Source of the DNA: Scleropages formosus
Lineage: Eukaryota; Chordata; Actinopteri; Osteoglossiformes; Osteoglossidae
DNA: 64,000 nt
Assembly (NCBI RefSeq): GCF_900964775.1
Contig: NC_041820.1
Coordinates: 16,728,501 to 16,792,500 of the forward strand
Direction: 5' to 3'
The notes below the pieces were generated by a model. It made no database searches. It was not told where the DNA came from and was given only the letters and a program-made list of their open reading frames with translations. Positions within the stretch are counted from its first letter, which is position 1. Each line of letters begins with the position of its first letter. Shown here one piece after another: positions 11,899 through 23,246 of this stretch. The position numbers and the translations under genes are program-made.

Positions 11899-14100
11899 TT
11901 TCACGAAGCCACTCTCGAGTCGTGGGTCCGACGGCGCCGAAGACCAGCTGCAGAAACGTGTCCGTGGGCAGGCGGAGAGGGACTCGAGTGCGCGACACCG
12001 CCGTGCTGCCGTGTTTTTATCTTTAGGGCCGTCTTTTGTTTTTGTGAAGTCACCATGTGTGGCAGAGCCGTGCCCAATCAGTACTGAGAGTGACTGCGTG
12101 GACCCGGGTCCCAGGGGGACACGGGGGGGAGGAGACTCACTGGTGTCACTGGACACACAGGGACTCGCGCGCAGAGCCGCACACAGGGACACGGAGACCC
12201 ACAGCGAACTCCGCATCAGTCAGCAGGGGGGGGGACCGTGGGGGGGGGGGACCGTGCTCGTCCTCACACACCGATGGACTGGGAACCTGTGTCCGCGAGT
12301 CCTGTACCGCACACCGGTAACCCGGTAACGATCCATGTTTCATGCACCTCCGATATTCCTTCACGTTTCCGCGGCCGGTTATAAAACAGTAAGTCACACA
12401 TTAGAGAAGCTGTGCTTTTGAAGCCTAAAAGAATTGTCCCCAGTTACAGACCATCGGAACAGAGCCCTTGTTTAGATCAACGACAATAAAGTATAATTGC
12501 TGGAAATCGTGACCGTTATTTGCATAACAGCTGTAATAAACAATCCGGTAATGAACAAATTGCTACAACAGAATATGGATTGATTGTGATACTTTTCAAA
12601 CTTTTGTTTTTAGCTGGAAAAAAAAAAAAAAACTCTAATCTGAGGGCATCTGATGGAGGAAAACCTCTTAGGCTTTAAATAATAATAATAATAATAATGG
12701 TGTGATTTAAATTGGCTCCTTGTAATTAATTTACAGACAGTTCAGTCAAATTATGACAACGCGGCACTTAATTTTTCATCAAACATTTTTTTTTTTTTTT
12801 TCACATTTCCAACGCAAAATGAACGCGTTTAAAACGCAGCTCCTCGGCTGATGCTGAAACGACGCTGTGGCCCCGCGGAGCTGCTCCTCCTCACCTTTCT
12901 CTCTCGGCCTCGCCTTCACTTTCCGCGTCGGTGTGACGGGCGGCGGCGCGAGGAGCGTCGCGCGCGGACGACCGTCGGCATCCCGGGCCAGTTAATGTGA
13001 GATCGGGAAGCGCGCGGCCGCCTCGCCCCCTAATGCGCCCATTCGATGCACTTTACCTGTTTCCTCATTAGGGGCCGCAGGGCGCTGGATGCGCTCCGCA
13101 CAACGCATGTTTGATATGTCATTAAAAGGTTTAAGTCCATTTACACCAATATCCCTTTCACACGTCGATTAGAATTCACTTTCTACTGTTTAAATTGACA
13201 CGACTGACAAAACACTCCAGAACTTATTTCATGCCCTGTCTTTTTTTTTTCTTTCTTTCTTTCTTTTTTCTTTTTTTTTTTTTTTAAACTACGGGGGGGA
13301 ATTTGGTGCATGGCAGAAAATGAAATATTAACATCGCGCCTTGGACTTGGAAATGCGAGCAATCTGTCCACACAACATGCCCGGCGCAGTAATTCACCGG
13401 TTTGTTGCGATTTGCAGGTAATTTAAGAGAGAGATGAGTAATAGTTATAACCACCTCGCTGCTTATTAAGATGCTTTATATCAATTAAAAGCGCGCATCA
13501 AGGAGAACGGCGTTTCTGACTGTGACGCTAAATAGAACGGTTATTTCTGTGCTTCTCCAAGGTTCAAAAACTCGCTTTACAGGCGGCTACGTCACTTTAT
13601 TATAAAGTAGCACATTCTTTTTCTTTTTTTTTTTTTACTCGTTTATTCACAGCGAAGGGTCCGGACAGCACACAGATACACAGCAGAGCGAGGGACGCAC
13701 GGGGTCAAACTAGGACACAAATTTAGCAGAGGTTCGATCGCTCAGTACGTTCACGTGGTTCTCCAAGGAATCTTAATTTCTCCTTCCTTGAAGTGGGAAA
13801 AGTGGATGTGGATGTGTTATTTATGTCGAGTTATGTTGCTTAATAGCTCCGTTCCCGCTTAACAAATTTGCACGTTTGCCGGTAATGGCCCTGCGGTGGC
13901 TGCGAAAGCGGCGTTCATGCGCACATCACACACCGTGAAATAGGACACGCAGCGCACGTTGTACGTGAGTCAGTGTAAGGGTGATGTGTGAAAGCAGCGG
14001 CCTGTCAGGTCGAGGGGGGGGGGGGGTCCTGAACCCCTCGATCTCCAACAATCTCCATCATCAATAAGCGAGTGGTGTGCAGTGTCCCCTCCCTGTCCTT
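11899..14100 (-). promoter_or_regulatory. Upstream region of insm2, with a CpG-rich island-like part
   Basis: CpG-rich sequence continues upstream from the CDS to about 12.3 kb and reappears at about 12.85-13.1 kb. Within the second block, CCCCTAATG at 13027-13035 is repeated inverted as CATTAGGGG at 13066-13074. TAAT cores are typical homeodomain sites. AT-rich stretches and a T run near 13240-13285 follow. The role as promoter or enhancer is inferred from position and composition. I could not place a transcription start. Confidence 0.4.
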
Positions 14101-14113
14101 GTCTCTGTCTTCG

Positions 14114-14117
<4 letters not shown>

Positions 14118-14163
<46 letters not shown>

Positions 14164-14271
14164 TGCGAACGGTGGGAATGTCTCCGCTGGCGCTTTCCCA
14201 GGTGGGAACTGCTCTATCTCAGCGGCAGAAGGGCAGCGATGCTCTGGGGCGTTCACACGATGGGGCGTGTG

Positions 14272-14310
<39 letters not shown>
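14118..14310. repeat. Two (GT)n microsatellites
   Basis: GT runs at about 14118-14155 and 14274-14309, separated by about 120 bases of unrelated sequence. They create long spurious open frames on both strands. Confidence 0.95.
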
Positions 14311-14311
<1 letters not shown>

Positions 14312-15956
14312 CGGGGGTACAGCTTTGGAAGCCGCCCATCCCGCTGATAAGGAGCCAGCGGGAGCCGCGCGCTCACCGACGTGCTCGCGTTCGCGAGGCT
14401 GGGGACGCCGATAAGAGATCAGAGCTCTCGAGCTCATTGTCCCTGGGGGGTCGTTGGGGGGAGGGGTTAGAAAACGTGGGAACGGGACTGCCTGTGCATA
14501 AGAAGAAGAGATTTTCTCACTCTAGCGACACTTTAAGTTTAAACCTCAATGTTTTGCTGTTGCTCCGTTTGCCGCTTCGAAGCGACCGAAGACAAATGAG
14601 TTTTACTGCGACGGTCCGGCCGGCGCTACGGCTGTGCGTCACTCTTATTAACAGCACTTTTTTTACTTGTTGCTTTGAAAATACCCAGAACGTGCAAAAT
14701 GATGTGTCGCCACAAGATGCAAAAACCCCCTAAAGTCAGCGCACGTTCGAAAGAGCAACCTCTTTTCTTCAAGTTACTGCCTGGGATGCTGCTGGAACTA
14801 CGTTGTTATGAATCCTCAGACTAATAATAATAATAAAAATACATCTCTATTAATCTGATTTCCTTCCTCCAAAGAGATTTACACTGTCAGGTGATCAACT
14901 TCTACGATTATTTTTGGATGCATGCGGCTGGCTGCTCGAACGCTGCTCAACCAGGGTAAAGGCCCGATCAAGGGTACTTCAGTGGGAGTGGGTCTCGAAC
15001 CAAGAACCTTCGGATTTCAAGAAGGCAGCACTACCCAGGACACTCGGCCCGCTTAGAGACGCGGCGTCTCGCGTTCGCCAGTCTGGTGCGGGATTACAGT
15101 GAAGTAGTCCCCCCCTCCCCCGTCCCCCCCGCGATCGGCCTCCACCCTAATCCGCAGACTGCTGAAAATGAATTTATCGATCTGTCATCCGTCTCCTGTC
15201 TGGCGTCCCGTCGTTGTTCCCGAGACACTGACTGTGCGACACGCGGGGGTTCCTTGCACCCGTGCACAGCACTTCACACGCCGCTCGTTGGGCTCCTCGA
15301 ATGCCGCGCGTGGGCGTTTGCTTCAGCACCTCGGACAGCGCCGGCACCGACCCCACACCCCCCACGTAGCCGGGCGCGCGGGACCCTTTCTCGAGTCCCC
15401 AGATAGTGGCCCCGCCGTGCTGCGCGCGCAGAAACACGGGTCCGATTGTGCTCCTGCCTGACAGCGGACTAAGAGCTTTATGGAAACTGCTCATCAAACA
15501 CACAGTGAAGAACTCGGGTACTTTTTATACGGCGCTGAAACTTGTGGTCCAAACGACCCAGCTGAGCTGCATGATCATTTCTTTTAGCTTTTAGATTTAA
15601 GGCAGAAATTTAACGCCGCTCTTTCAGCTCTTTTAAGGTAAAAGTTTCAGTGACAGTTTCTAGGACCGAAAAACTGCAGTCCTACATTTGTACGCACGAG
15701 TCACGACACAATGTGTCAAGTATCGGGCAATCGGAAGTACACACACACACACACACAGGTCTGCTTAAACATTGGACTACACGGCCCTTTGTTTGCATGT
15801 GCATTTTTTATCCCATATTCTCACTCACTCGCTGTGTATAATTTTTATTTCAAGGCAGGGTATCGGTGGTCCGGAGCCTATACCAGAAGCATTAAGGAAG
15901 GTACGCACTGCCTGGGGCACATCTGGATCTTAGGAGCAGAGATCGAAGATAAGTAC
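14311..15956. other. Spacer upstream of insm2
   Basis: No gene recognised. It contains a short AAT-rich run near 14824-14838, a SINE remnant (listed separately) and a GC-richer stretch at 15060-15470 without coding resemblance. A short (CA)n run lies near 15730-15747. Confidence 0.5.
14935..15055 (-). mobile_element. tRNA-derived SINE remnant (TTTATTCATTTAG-tailed family)
   Basis: On the minus strand the piece carries a tRNA-like B-box region (plus strand GGGTCTCGAACC) followed by the tail motif seen in better copies (plus strand AAGGGTACTTCAGTGGGAG, related to AAGGTACT-CAG). It is short and diverged. Confidence 0.5.
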
Positions 15957-16250
15957 CAGGAAGGACCGAGAAGGACCGGAAAGGACCAGGGAGGACCGAG
16001 AAGGACCAGGAAGGATCAAGAAGGACCAGGAAGGACTGAGAAGGACCGAGAAGGACTAGAAAGGGCCAGGAAGCACCAGGAAGGTCCAAGAAGGACCAAG
16101 AAGGACCAGGAAGGTCCAAGAAGGACCCGGGAGGACAGAGAAAGACCAGGAAGGACCAAGAAGGACCGAGAAGGACTGAGAAGGTCCAGGAAGGACTGAG
16201 AAGGACCGAGAAGGACCAAGAAGGACCAAGAAGGACTGGGAAGGAACGAC
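15957..16250. repeat. Minisatellite with a 10-bp unit
   Basis: About 29 tandem copies of a 10-bp unit close to AAGGACCRRG, such as AAGGACCGAG, AAGGACCAGG and AAGGACTGAG. The plus strand is rich in purines. Ten is not a multiple of three, so any frame cycles through the unit every 30 bases (10 aa). No unit variant makes a stop in the frames concerned, so long open frames appear on both strands. These frames are not evidence of a gene. Confidence 0.95.
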
Positions 16251-18260
16251 AGACAGATCGAGTTCACCCGCCAGTCGGTCCACTGAAGCACAGTAAGGCG
16301 TTTAGTGACACCTTGTGGAAGGTTTGTGTAAAAGTTTATTTCATATCGTTTTTCTACCGTTTCTGACGACGGGTTTTTTTCAACCAAGATAAGGTGTGTC
16401 CACTTTTAAAAATCCTACTCTGTGACCATGTTTATTTCCTTGCTAAATCAAGACACGTTGAGGGTTTGCAACGAGAACTTTAGGTATATGTACCATGCGG
16501 TTTTCACAGGGGCGTAACAGTGTGGCTGTCATTTACGTGTCCAGCATTAGTTCTCAGAGGAGGTGTGTACAGTGGTGGGCCAAGTGGTCATAAACAATTC
16601 TCAAGCAAAAGTCCCACTACAAGAAATTACTAAAAAGTAAAAAAAAGGATCCGGTTGCAAAACTACTTGTTAGTGTTTCAAATGAGTCCTTTCATCCATT
16701 TTCATTAACCGCTTCTGCTGACCAGGGGTGCAGGAGTCCGGCGCCTATTCCACATTCATTGGGCACAAGGGGGTACACCCTGGACAGGACTCCCGTCCAT
16801 TACAGGGTAGCCACATACACACCCATTCACACACCACAGGCAATTTAGCATCATCGGTCCTCCTGTACTGCATGTCTTTGGGAGGAAACCAGAGCACCCA
16901 GAGGAAACACATGCAGATATGGGGAGAACATGCGAGCTCTACACAGACTGAGACAGATCGACACTTACACCTGAACAGCTCGGGTGCTGTGAGGCAGCAG
17001 TGCTACCCGCTGTGCCACTGCCATCATACCTCCCGATTTAAGTCAGGCTTTTTAATATTTTGACCTGCTACCAACAGCTTAAACATATACATATAACTCA
17101 TGGAAGAAATATAATTGCATATTTTTTTCAGTTGTATTAATGTCAGTGTTATGTGAAGTTAAAAAATAATGAAACAAGTATTACAGTATTTTTATTGAAT
17201 ATAGCCCTTTTGAGGTTTTTACAGAACCTACACACAGAATAAATTGAGTGATGGCCATATTGTGCAGCTTTTATTGACTGTGACCTTGGAATAAAAGTGC
17301 AGTTGCACTTACAAAAAAATCAAGTAACAAACAAAAGTTTCGATTGCATTTGTATTCATAATATGAGGGGTCAGAGTATTCACTACTTCTGCTGCTGAAA
17401 TGTTGACTCCATTGTGCTCTGGCCTAAGGCTGAGTGTGAAGTCCTTGCTGTAGTACAGAGGAAACGGAAGACCAGGCTTTTAGTTGTGTATTAGTACATG
17501 CTGGTAAAGGTATCTTTATAGGAATAGATTTATTTTGGAAAAAAAAAAACAATATGATTTCATTTATATTTTCACACAACTTATGTTTATTTAAATATTT
17601 ACACACAATTTAGAATTACTTACTGCTACTGCAAAACTGTATGGTTCATATGAATTAAAGTCAAGGGTATGGCAACAGTGGCAAGAAAGGAAGGGGGACT
17701 GAACCACCAATGTCCAGGTTATAAGGTCATGTTGCAAATTATAAAGTTTGCCCATTATGAAAGCTCCCATCTTGAAATAAACTTCCCCAAGCAAAACTCT
17801 CACTGTGAGTTGCTGTGAATGTGAAAGTGGAAAAGTCGCTCTGACAGATTATGATCACAACTGATATGCACAGATCAAACAGGAGACACATGAGTGTTGG
17901 GTTAGTGCCTGATCACTGGAAGATTCGACAGTAGACGAGAGGCAACGATTCAACTGATGATGCCAAAATACAGTGCTGCTGTGTGTATGAGAACCACATA
18001 AGGATGGTCATTATTCTTGTATAAAATATTAAAATAAACTGATAAAATCTAAATCTGGAACCTTAACATAAACTGGATTTATTTAAAAATGATTACACAA
18101 TGTAACAAAAGTTTTATGTTGATTTCTTTGCATTTTCCATTAATTTTGTTAGATTAAGAATACTTTTGGCGTTAGTTTGTACTATATTGGTTTTTAGAAA
18201 AATATTTCACATTCTTGAAATTAGTAAATTCTGGTGGATTTGGGCACCGGGTTCGAAGTA
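16251..18260. other. Spacer between insm2 and nfkbia, AT-rich
   Basis: Apart from one SINE at about 16690-17027 there is nothing I can name. The stretch 17040-18240 is AT-rich with no coding signal. Confidence 0.6.
16690..17027 (-). mobile_element. tRNA-derived SINE of the widespread fish GGGAGGAAACC-type family
   Basis: The plus strand shows, in order, the hallmarks of a common fish repeat: AACCGCTTCTGCTGACC, ACACCCTGGACAGGACTC, ACAGGCAATTTAG, CTGCATGTCTTTGGGAGG, GGGGAGAACATGC and a final TGAGGCAGCAGTGCTACCCG. Reverse-complemented, the last part is a tRNA-like head, so the element lies on the minus strand. It is long but diverged. Confidence 0.75.
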
Positions 18261-18263
18261 CTG

Positions 18264-18474
18264 GGGGGGTGCGGTGGCACAGTGGGTTGGACCGGGTCCT
18301 GCTCTCTGGTGGGTCTGGGGTTCGAGTCCCGCTTGGGGTGCCTTGCGGCGGACTGGCGTCCCATCCTGGGTGTGTTCTCTCCCCCTCCAGCCCTTCGCCC
18401 TGTGTTGCTGGGTTAGGCTCCGGCTCCTCGGGACCCCGTATGGGACAAGCGGTTCAGACAGTGTGTGTGTGTGT

Positions 18475-18524
<50 letters not shown>
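18264..18524 (+). mobile_element. tRNA-derived SINE with (GT)n tail
   Basis: GCGGTGGCACAGTGGGTTGG and GGGTTCGAGTCCCGC match tRNA A and B box promoters of RNA polymerase III. The body runs to GGGACAAGCGGTTCAGACAG and is followed by a long GT run at 18461-18524. At least six other copies of the same family lie in this window (19516, 19778, 30847, 31962, 33596 and 53161). Confidence 0.88.
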
Positions 18525-18525
<1 letters not shown>

Positions 18526-19503
18526 CCAAGCACCAAATACTCCAGTACATTTCTAGAATGTTTTAGTACTTTCTAGTCTTCCAATGGCTGCCATGTTTCA
18601 GTGTTTTCTAGAATGTTCTGACAGCTGCAGATTTTCTATGTTTTTTTTGTTTAAAATCTCTGAATACAGTGTTCCTTACATGCGTGACTTAGAATTCTCA
18701 GAAATTCTTGAAAAATTTCATTAATACAGCGAAAGATTATGTGGTTAAAACCGACCCTCTAGCAGAACTAATGGTATTTTTGTAACCAGTGAACTTTAAC
18801 TGATCATAACCAACACAGAAATGGACAAAACTTGAGAACTTAGAAACATTTGGTTGCCTTCTAAGTGTCATGATTTACACAGCAGTGACCATGCGGTGCT
18901 TCTCCAATTTAAACCGCAAGGGGGCGCAAACTCACAAGGTGTTGGCGCGCAGTTCTCCGTCAGCGGGTGTGGGAGCAGCTGCAGTGTTCCGACTTCGAGC
19001 GTGTGTCCGTTTCACTTGTGAAGGTTTCCAGGTATCGGGCCTGTTCGGAGATCATGGGAAACACATAAAATGTCACACATTGAACTCTACTGACTGCATG
19101 TTACTGAAAAGAAAACTACAATAAAGCACGAATCAATAAATAGGTCCATTTACACTCTCTTTCAAGCACAACCGGGAGAGTAAAACTGTCCGAAACTTTG
19201 TTTGTTTGTAATTCCAAAGACCAAAGTCTCTTCACCCAAATACACTTGTAAAGAAAAAACTTTACTTCTACTCGGTTACATTTCTCTCCTGAAGCGCAGC
19301 CTTCAGTTACCCTGAAAGTAATTAGCGCCTCCTTACGGTCAGATACCTTCTGCGCATTTCATTGGTTATCATTTATTCCGGACCAATCAGCGTTTACTGT
19401 TGAGTTTTGTCCCGCTTTCACTGCCATCCTAGTTATTGAACCTTCGGGTAAGTGATGGAAGAAAGGAGAAAAACATGTTTGAATCAGTTTAACAGACATT
19501 TTT
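18525..19503. other. Spacer with no gene
   Basis: Mostly AT-rich, with a short CpG-rich stretch at 18905-19015 that includes the CTCF-like motif listed separately. No gene was seen. Confidence 0.6.
18914..18927 (+). promoter_or_regulatory. Candidate CTCF binding motif, forward
   Basis: CCGCAAGGGGGCGC closely matches the vertebrate CTCF core CCGCGNGGNGGCAG. It lies in the spacer between insm2 and nfkbia. This is a motif match by eye only. Confidence 0.4.
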
Positions 19504-19515
19504 TTTCCCCATATA

Positions 19516-19724
19516 CACACACACATTTTCAGAACCGCTTGTCCCATATGGGGTCACGGGGAACCGGAGCCTACCCGGCAACACAGGGCGTAAGGCCGGA
19601 GGGGGAGGGGACGCACCCAGGACGGGACGCCAGTCCGCCGCAAGGCACCCCAAGCGGGACTCGAACCCCAGACCCACTGGAGAGTAGGACCTGGTCCAAC
19701 CCACTGCGCCACCGCGCCCCCTAC
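19516..19724 (-). mobile_element. tRNA-derived SINE, (CA)n-tailed family, with intact target duplication
   Basis: The element reads backwards: a CA run, then AGAACCGCTTGTCCCATATG, ending at CCCACTGCGCCACCGCGCCC. It is flanked on both sides by the identical 12-bp TTTCCCCATATA (19504-19515 and 19725-19736), a perfect target-site duplication. That and its intact body suggest a fairly young insertion. Confidence 0.92.
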
Positions 19725-19777
19725 TTTCCCCATATAGTGAGAGTGAAATTATTCAACTGTGAATAAGCCAACAATTC

Positions 19778-19983
19778 ACACACACACACACACACACACA
19801 CACGCGCTGTCTAGAACCACTTGTCGGGGTCACGGTGGGCCGGGGCCTGGCTGGGCAGCGCAGGGCTGGGGGGGGCATGCCCGGGGGGTCGCCAGTCTGC
19901 CGCAGGGCACCCTGGGGGGGTTTCGGCCCCAGGCCCACCACAGAGCAGGCCCCGGCCAAACCCGATGCGCCACCCCGCCCCCC
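19778..19983 (-). mobile_element. tRNA-derived SINE, (CA)n-tailed family, with intact target duplication
   Basis: Same family and orientation as the copy just to the left. The 11-bp GCCAACAATTC occurs at 19767-19777 and again at 19984-19994, a perfect target-site duplication. The body has become more G/C-biased than in the neighbouring copy, for example near GGGGGGGGCATGCCCGGGG. Confidence 0.9.
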
Positions 19984-20703
19984 GCCAACAATTCGGAAGA
20001 AACTAAATTAGGAATTACTTTAATACACTCTAGTTTGTTTTAATCAACCATCAAAATACGTAAACACCTCTGCGTGTGTTTCCATTAGGTAGCATCAGTT
20101 CACTTGCTTCCAAATGTTAACACAGCGGAAAAAACAAAACAAAAACATAATAATGTAGGTTTTAAAGGAAGAAATAATGTCTGAAACATTAACATACAGA
20201 AGTACCTAATAAAAACTGATCCTCACGCTGCACTTCTTTAAAAGCCCTACAACTTGTAATCTGTTATTCTCAGTAATATACAGATAAAAAATCCAGATTA
20301 AATGTCTTGTATGGACTCTAATGTTTATTGTGGGAAAAGCGAGCATACGCCCAACACTAATATTATATTGCTACAGGTGCTTCGACAATACCTGTCTGAA
20401 ACCGGTACGACTGGATTAGAGCAGCATTCCACCCGTGTCGCAAAGTCTTGTCTGCAAGTTTCAGGCAGGATTCCCCTGGCCAGCCCACTGTACCGGACAC
20501 ACCCTTGTAAGGCATTCACAAAACCTCAGAGGTCAGTGGATATACAGACTCTGCACGTGCTTTCATTCGGTTCCTGTGCTCGGCAAGCAATACGATGGAG
20601 GGATCTATGCCACAGCAAAATTCCTTGATAAGAGCTGGGGAGATTCCACCTCTCATCCGGGGGAGCAGTGCACTATAGTTCCCTCGTTGTACCATTCGTA
20701 CTA

Positions 20704-20898
20704 CAGCATTTTTCTGACACTAGAAAAATTATATAATGAATGCATTAAACTTTGAGAGGTTTTTTTCAACTTGCTCGTGCACAGAGAGATCACAGCCGCC
20801 TGGTATTGGTTTAGCCTGCGATCAGTCATAAAAAGCCCCTATAATAATGCTAACATTTTGCAAAAATACCCCAGCATTTGCAAGTGTGAACTGCACAC
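20704..20898. repeat. Direct repeat, copy 1 (partner at 22548-22755)
   Basis: Shares long blocks with the second copy: CTCGTGCACAGAGAGATCAC, AGCCGCCTG, GGTTTAGCCTGCGATCAGTC and GCCCCTATAATAATGCTAAC. I estimate roughly 85-90 percent identity by eye. Both copies have the same orientation. Confidence 0.85.
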
Positions 20899-22547
20899 CT
20901 CTCACATTAACTGTACTTTACAATCACGTGTTTGCATCCAAATTTCTCCCTGTGTTGATGTGATGCACTCTTTATTTTTCTCTGAGGTGTACATCGATTG
21001 GGAGAAAAGTGTCCGCTAAGTGCATAAATGTATATGCACAGCTCGTTATCAGATAAAATTCTAGGCAGATTGGTTGAACAAAGGACCGGTGACAGCCACA
21101 AAGTGCTGTTGCGCAAACATTGCTCCACTGGATCAGGGGTATCCCTGAATGACTCACGCGATGTGCCCTCCCTATGACTCAGCAGACATGTCTGTGCCTA
21201 TCCTACTACACCATGACGGAGGGCACACCAGAAGGGCCCCGTATATGCCAGGCTTCCACGCTCTCTCACTTGGGCGTGCTACATTAATGACGCCCTTTGC
21301 AACACCCCTCGAAACCCAAAATCACCAGGTGCGGCCTGGTAGAAGCCAAGGGGTACAGGGTACAGATGATCTGGTTGGCAGGCCGTTCCACCGCAGGAGC
21401 GATGACACAAAATCCTGGACTGAAGGGTGTAGGGATGGGGGGGGGGGTCATGCCATGCCAGCCATTCTCCTGCCCTCACATGTTTCAGGGTGCAGGAAGG
21501 AGGCAGCTTGTACTCAGTACTTCCTATGTCTCTGTTGGGAGAACTTGCTATTACAGGATTGAGAAGAAGGAAGTCAAATGGCTCCGTATAAGTCGTTTTG
21601 CAAACCTGGGAGTTTCTCTGGCTTTTCAAGCCACCTGACATGTGACTCCGTAGATTACAGCTTAACACCATGTTGAACTAACCCAGCCAAAAGACCTGGG
21701 GCTACCAGAGTCCTGTGGTGGAGACCTTGGAGAGGACGGATGGCAGGGACTTTTACACGAGTGGCCCGTAAACAAATTGTTGACTGAGCAGTGAGTGAAC
21801 AATGATAGGTTGGTTATGGAGAAAAATGTGTCTGCGCCTCTTTCCTTGTAACGTTTAGGGCAAAAGTCAAAATTTGGGAAGGGAATCTGCAGAATTAACT
21901 GGCAAGAAAGCCCTGGAATCAACCGTCACATGCGCGGCGCTGACGCAGAGTTCAAACAATGATGTCAGTCGCCGACAGCCTGGCAACCGCTCGAGGACAC
22001 GTGCGGTTTTTAATGCATGGATACGGTTGCTATGTTGCTTTGTTTAAAGACGCCACCTTGACATGCACGCGATTACGCAGACAGTGAGGGACCTCAATTT
22101 CTCAAAGGATGTGTCAGCCACACAGACTCCACAGCTTTGCTCCTGGAGTTTCCCTACCAGGTGTTCCCCAACAGCGAAACCCTGGAATCCTTCCTTCCAG
22201 AGTGATCTTTCGGTGGGGTTTCGCCTTCCAGACGAAAGCAAAATGACTCAACGGCACACGAAGCTTTACCAAAACCACCCTCAGAAGTCTTTGACAATAT
22301 TAGCGTCCAAAAACTTTTCACTTTTCAGTCTTCAGCTGGATAGGACAGACACGAGCAGAGGATAGAACATTCCAGAGGCCGGACATGAGCAGCTGCATTA
22401 GTGCTCATCTGCGGTTTCACTGAGATCCACTTGGTACCATGTGAAGCGCAGTACAACCTGTCCAAGTGCTCTTGTGAATGGAGGACACTGGGCCGTACGC
22501 AGAACACACGGGCCAGATGATCCCCATTATCTGTGAAAATGTTGGAA

Positions 22548-22755
22548 GCATTTTTCTCACCTTATATATAAAAAGGATATAATGGATGCACTGAACTATG
22601 AGAGGTTTTTTTTTTTTTTTCCGACCTGCTCGTGCACAGAGAGATCACAGCCGCCTGACACTGGTTTAGCCTGCGATCAGTCATAAAAAAAGCCCCTATA
22701 ATAATGCTAACATTTTGCAGAATTACCCAGCATTTGAAAGCGTGAACCATACACC
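22548..22755. repeat. Direct repeat, copy 2 (partner at 20704-20898)
   Basis: Second copy of the same sequence, 1.85 kb downstream and about 500 bp before the nfkbia start codon. Its T run near 22606-22620 is longer than in copy 1. It could be a duplicated regulatory segment or an unnamed dispersed repeat. Confidence 0.85.
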
Positions 22756-22989
22756 CTCAAGGTGCACGTGCTCTTTGAAAACATACGAAAAGGCGGCAAG
22801 CTCCCACGCGCAGACCGGACAGGGCGGATCGCGCGCACCTAAACAGAAACACACCACGAGCGGCGACCTTTGCCGTTTTACTACTCATTCCGGTTACTTC
22901 GTGAACTCGTCCACACCTCCACGGGGCCTAGTTACTGAACATAATATTCGAGGTATAGAAGGAAATAACGACTAACGAATGCAAAAGGA

Positions 22990-23246
22990 AATTTTTAGGG
23001 AAAGAAATTTCCCCCAGAAAGCCGACGACTTTCCTCACCATCCGTCGCGCGGATCGACAGTATGGAAATCCCCTACGAGGCCACGCCTCCTCCACGCCCC
23101 GCCCCATCGTGGCTCCTCCCCCTTGATCATTTAACGGAGCCACGGCGTCTACCGTGAGTCAATTGCGTTCGGAGCTGCTGCAAAGAAGGGTGAGTTGCGC
23201 ACCCAGCTGTAAGGATATCTGTACCCGAGCACGAACGGATTACAAC
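22990..23246 (+). promoter_or_regulatory. nfkbia promoter and 5' UTR with kappa-B-like sites and GC boxes
   Basis: GGAAATCCCC at 23064-23073 fits the NF-kappaB consensus GGRNWYYCC. GGGAAATTTC on the minus strand (23004-23013) fits nine of ten positions. GC-box-like CCACGCCCCGCCCC lies near 23092-23105. IkBalpha genes are known direct NF-kappaB targets that close a negative feedback loop, and these sites about 175-240 bp before the ATG fit that. The transcription start is not determined. Confidence 0.65.

Larger units (their letters stand above)
19995..22960. other. Spacer upstream of nfkbia
   Basis: No gene recognised. It includes two direct copies of a sequence of about 190 bp (listed separately). 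The remainder is unique-looking sequence, with a run of G near 21438 and no protein resemblance in either strand. Confidence 0.55.

Noticed and set aside
14077-14733. Long frames through the GT microsatellites
   Set aside because: They alternate Cys-Val or Thr-His because of the dinucleotide run. They are not genes.
15711-16199. 162-codon frame rich in Lys/Arg/Asp/Glu/Gly
   Set aside because: It is produced by the 10-bp minisatellite, and the minus strand is equally open.
18264-18460. tRNA-like A and B boxes suggesting a tRNA gene
   Set aside because: The sequence does not fold as a tRNA beyond the promoter boxes and recurs with a constant non-tRNA body, so it is a SINE. The same applies to the other copies.
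20704-22755. Direct repeats as ends of an LTR-type element
   Set aside because: I saw no retroelement coding sequence, primer site or typical end sequence between them. A local duplication or unnamed repeat is more economical.
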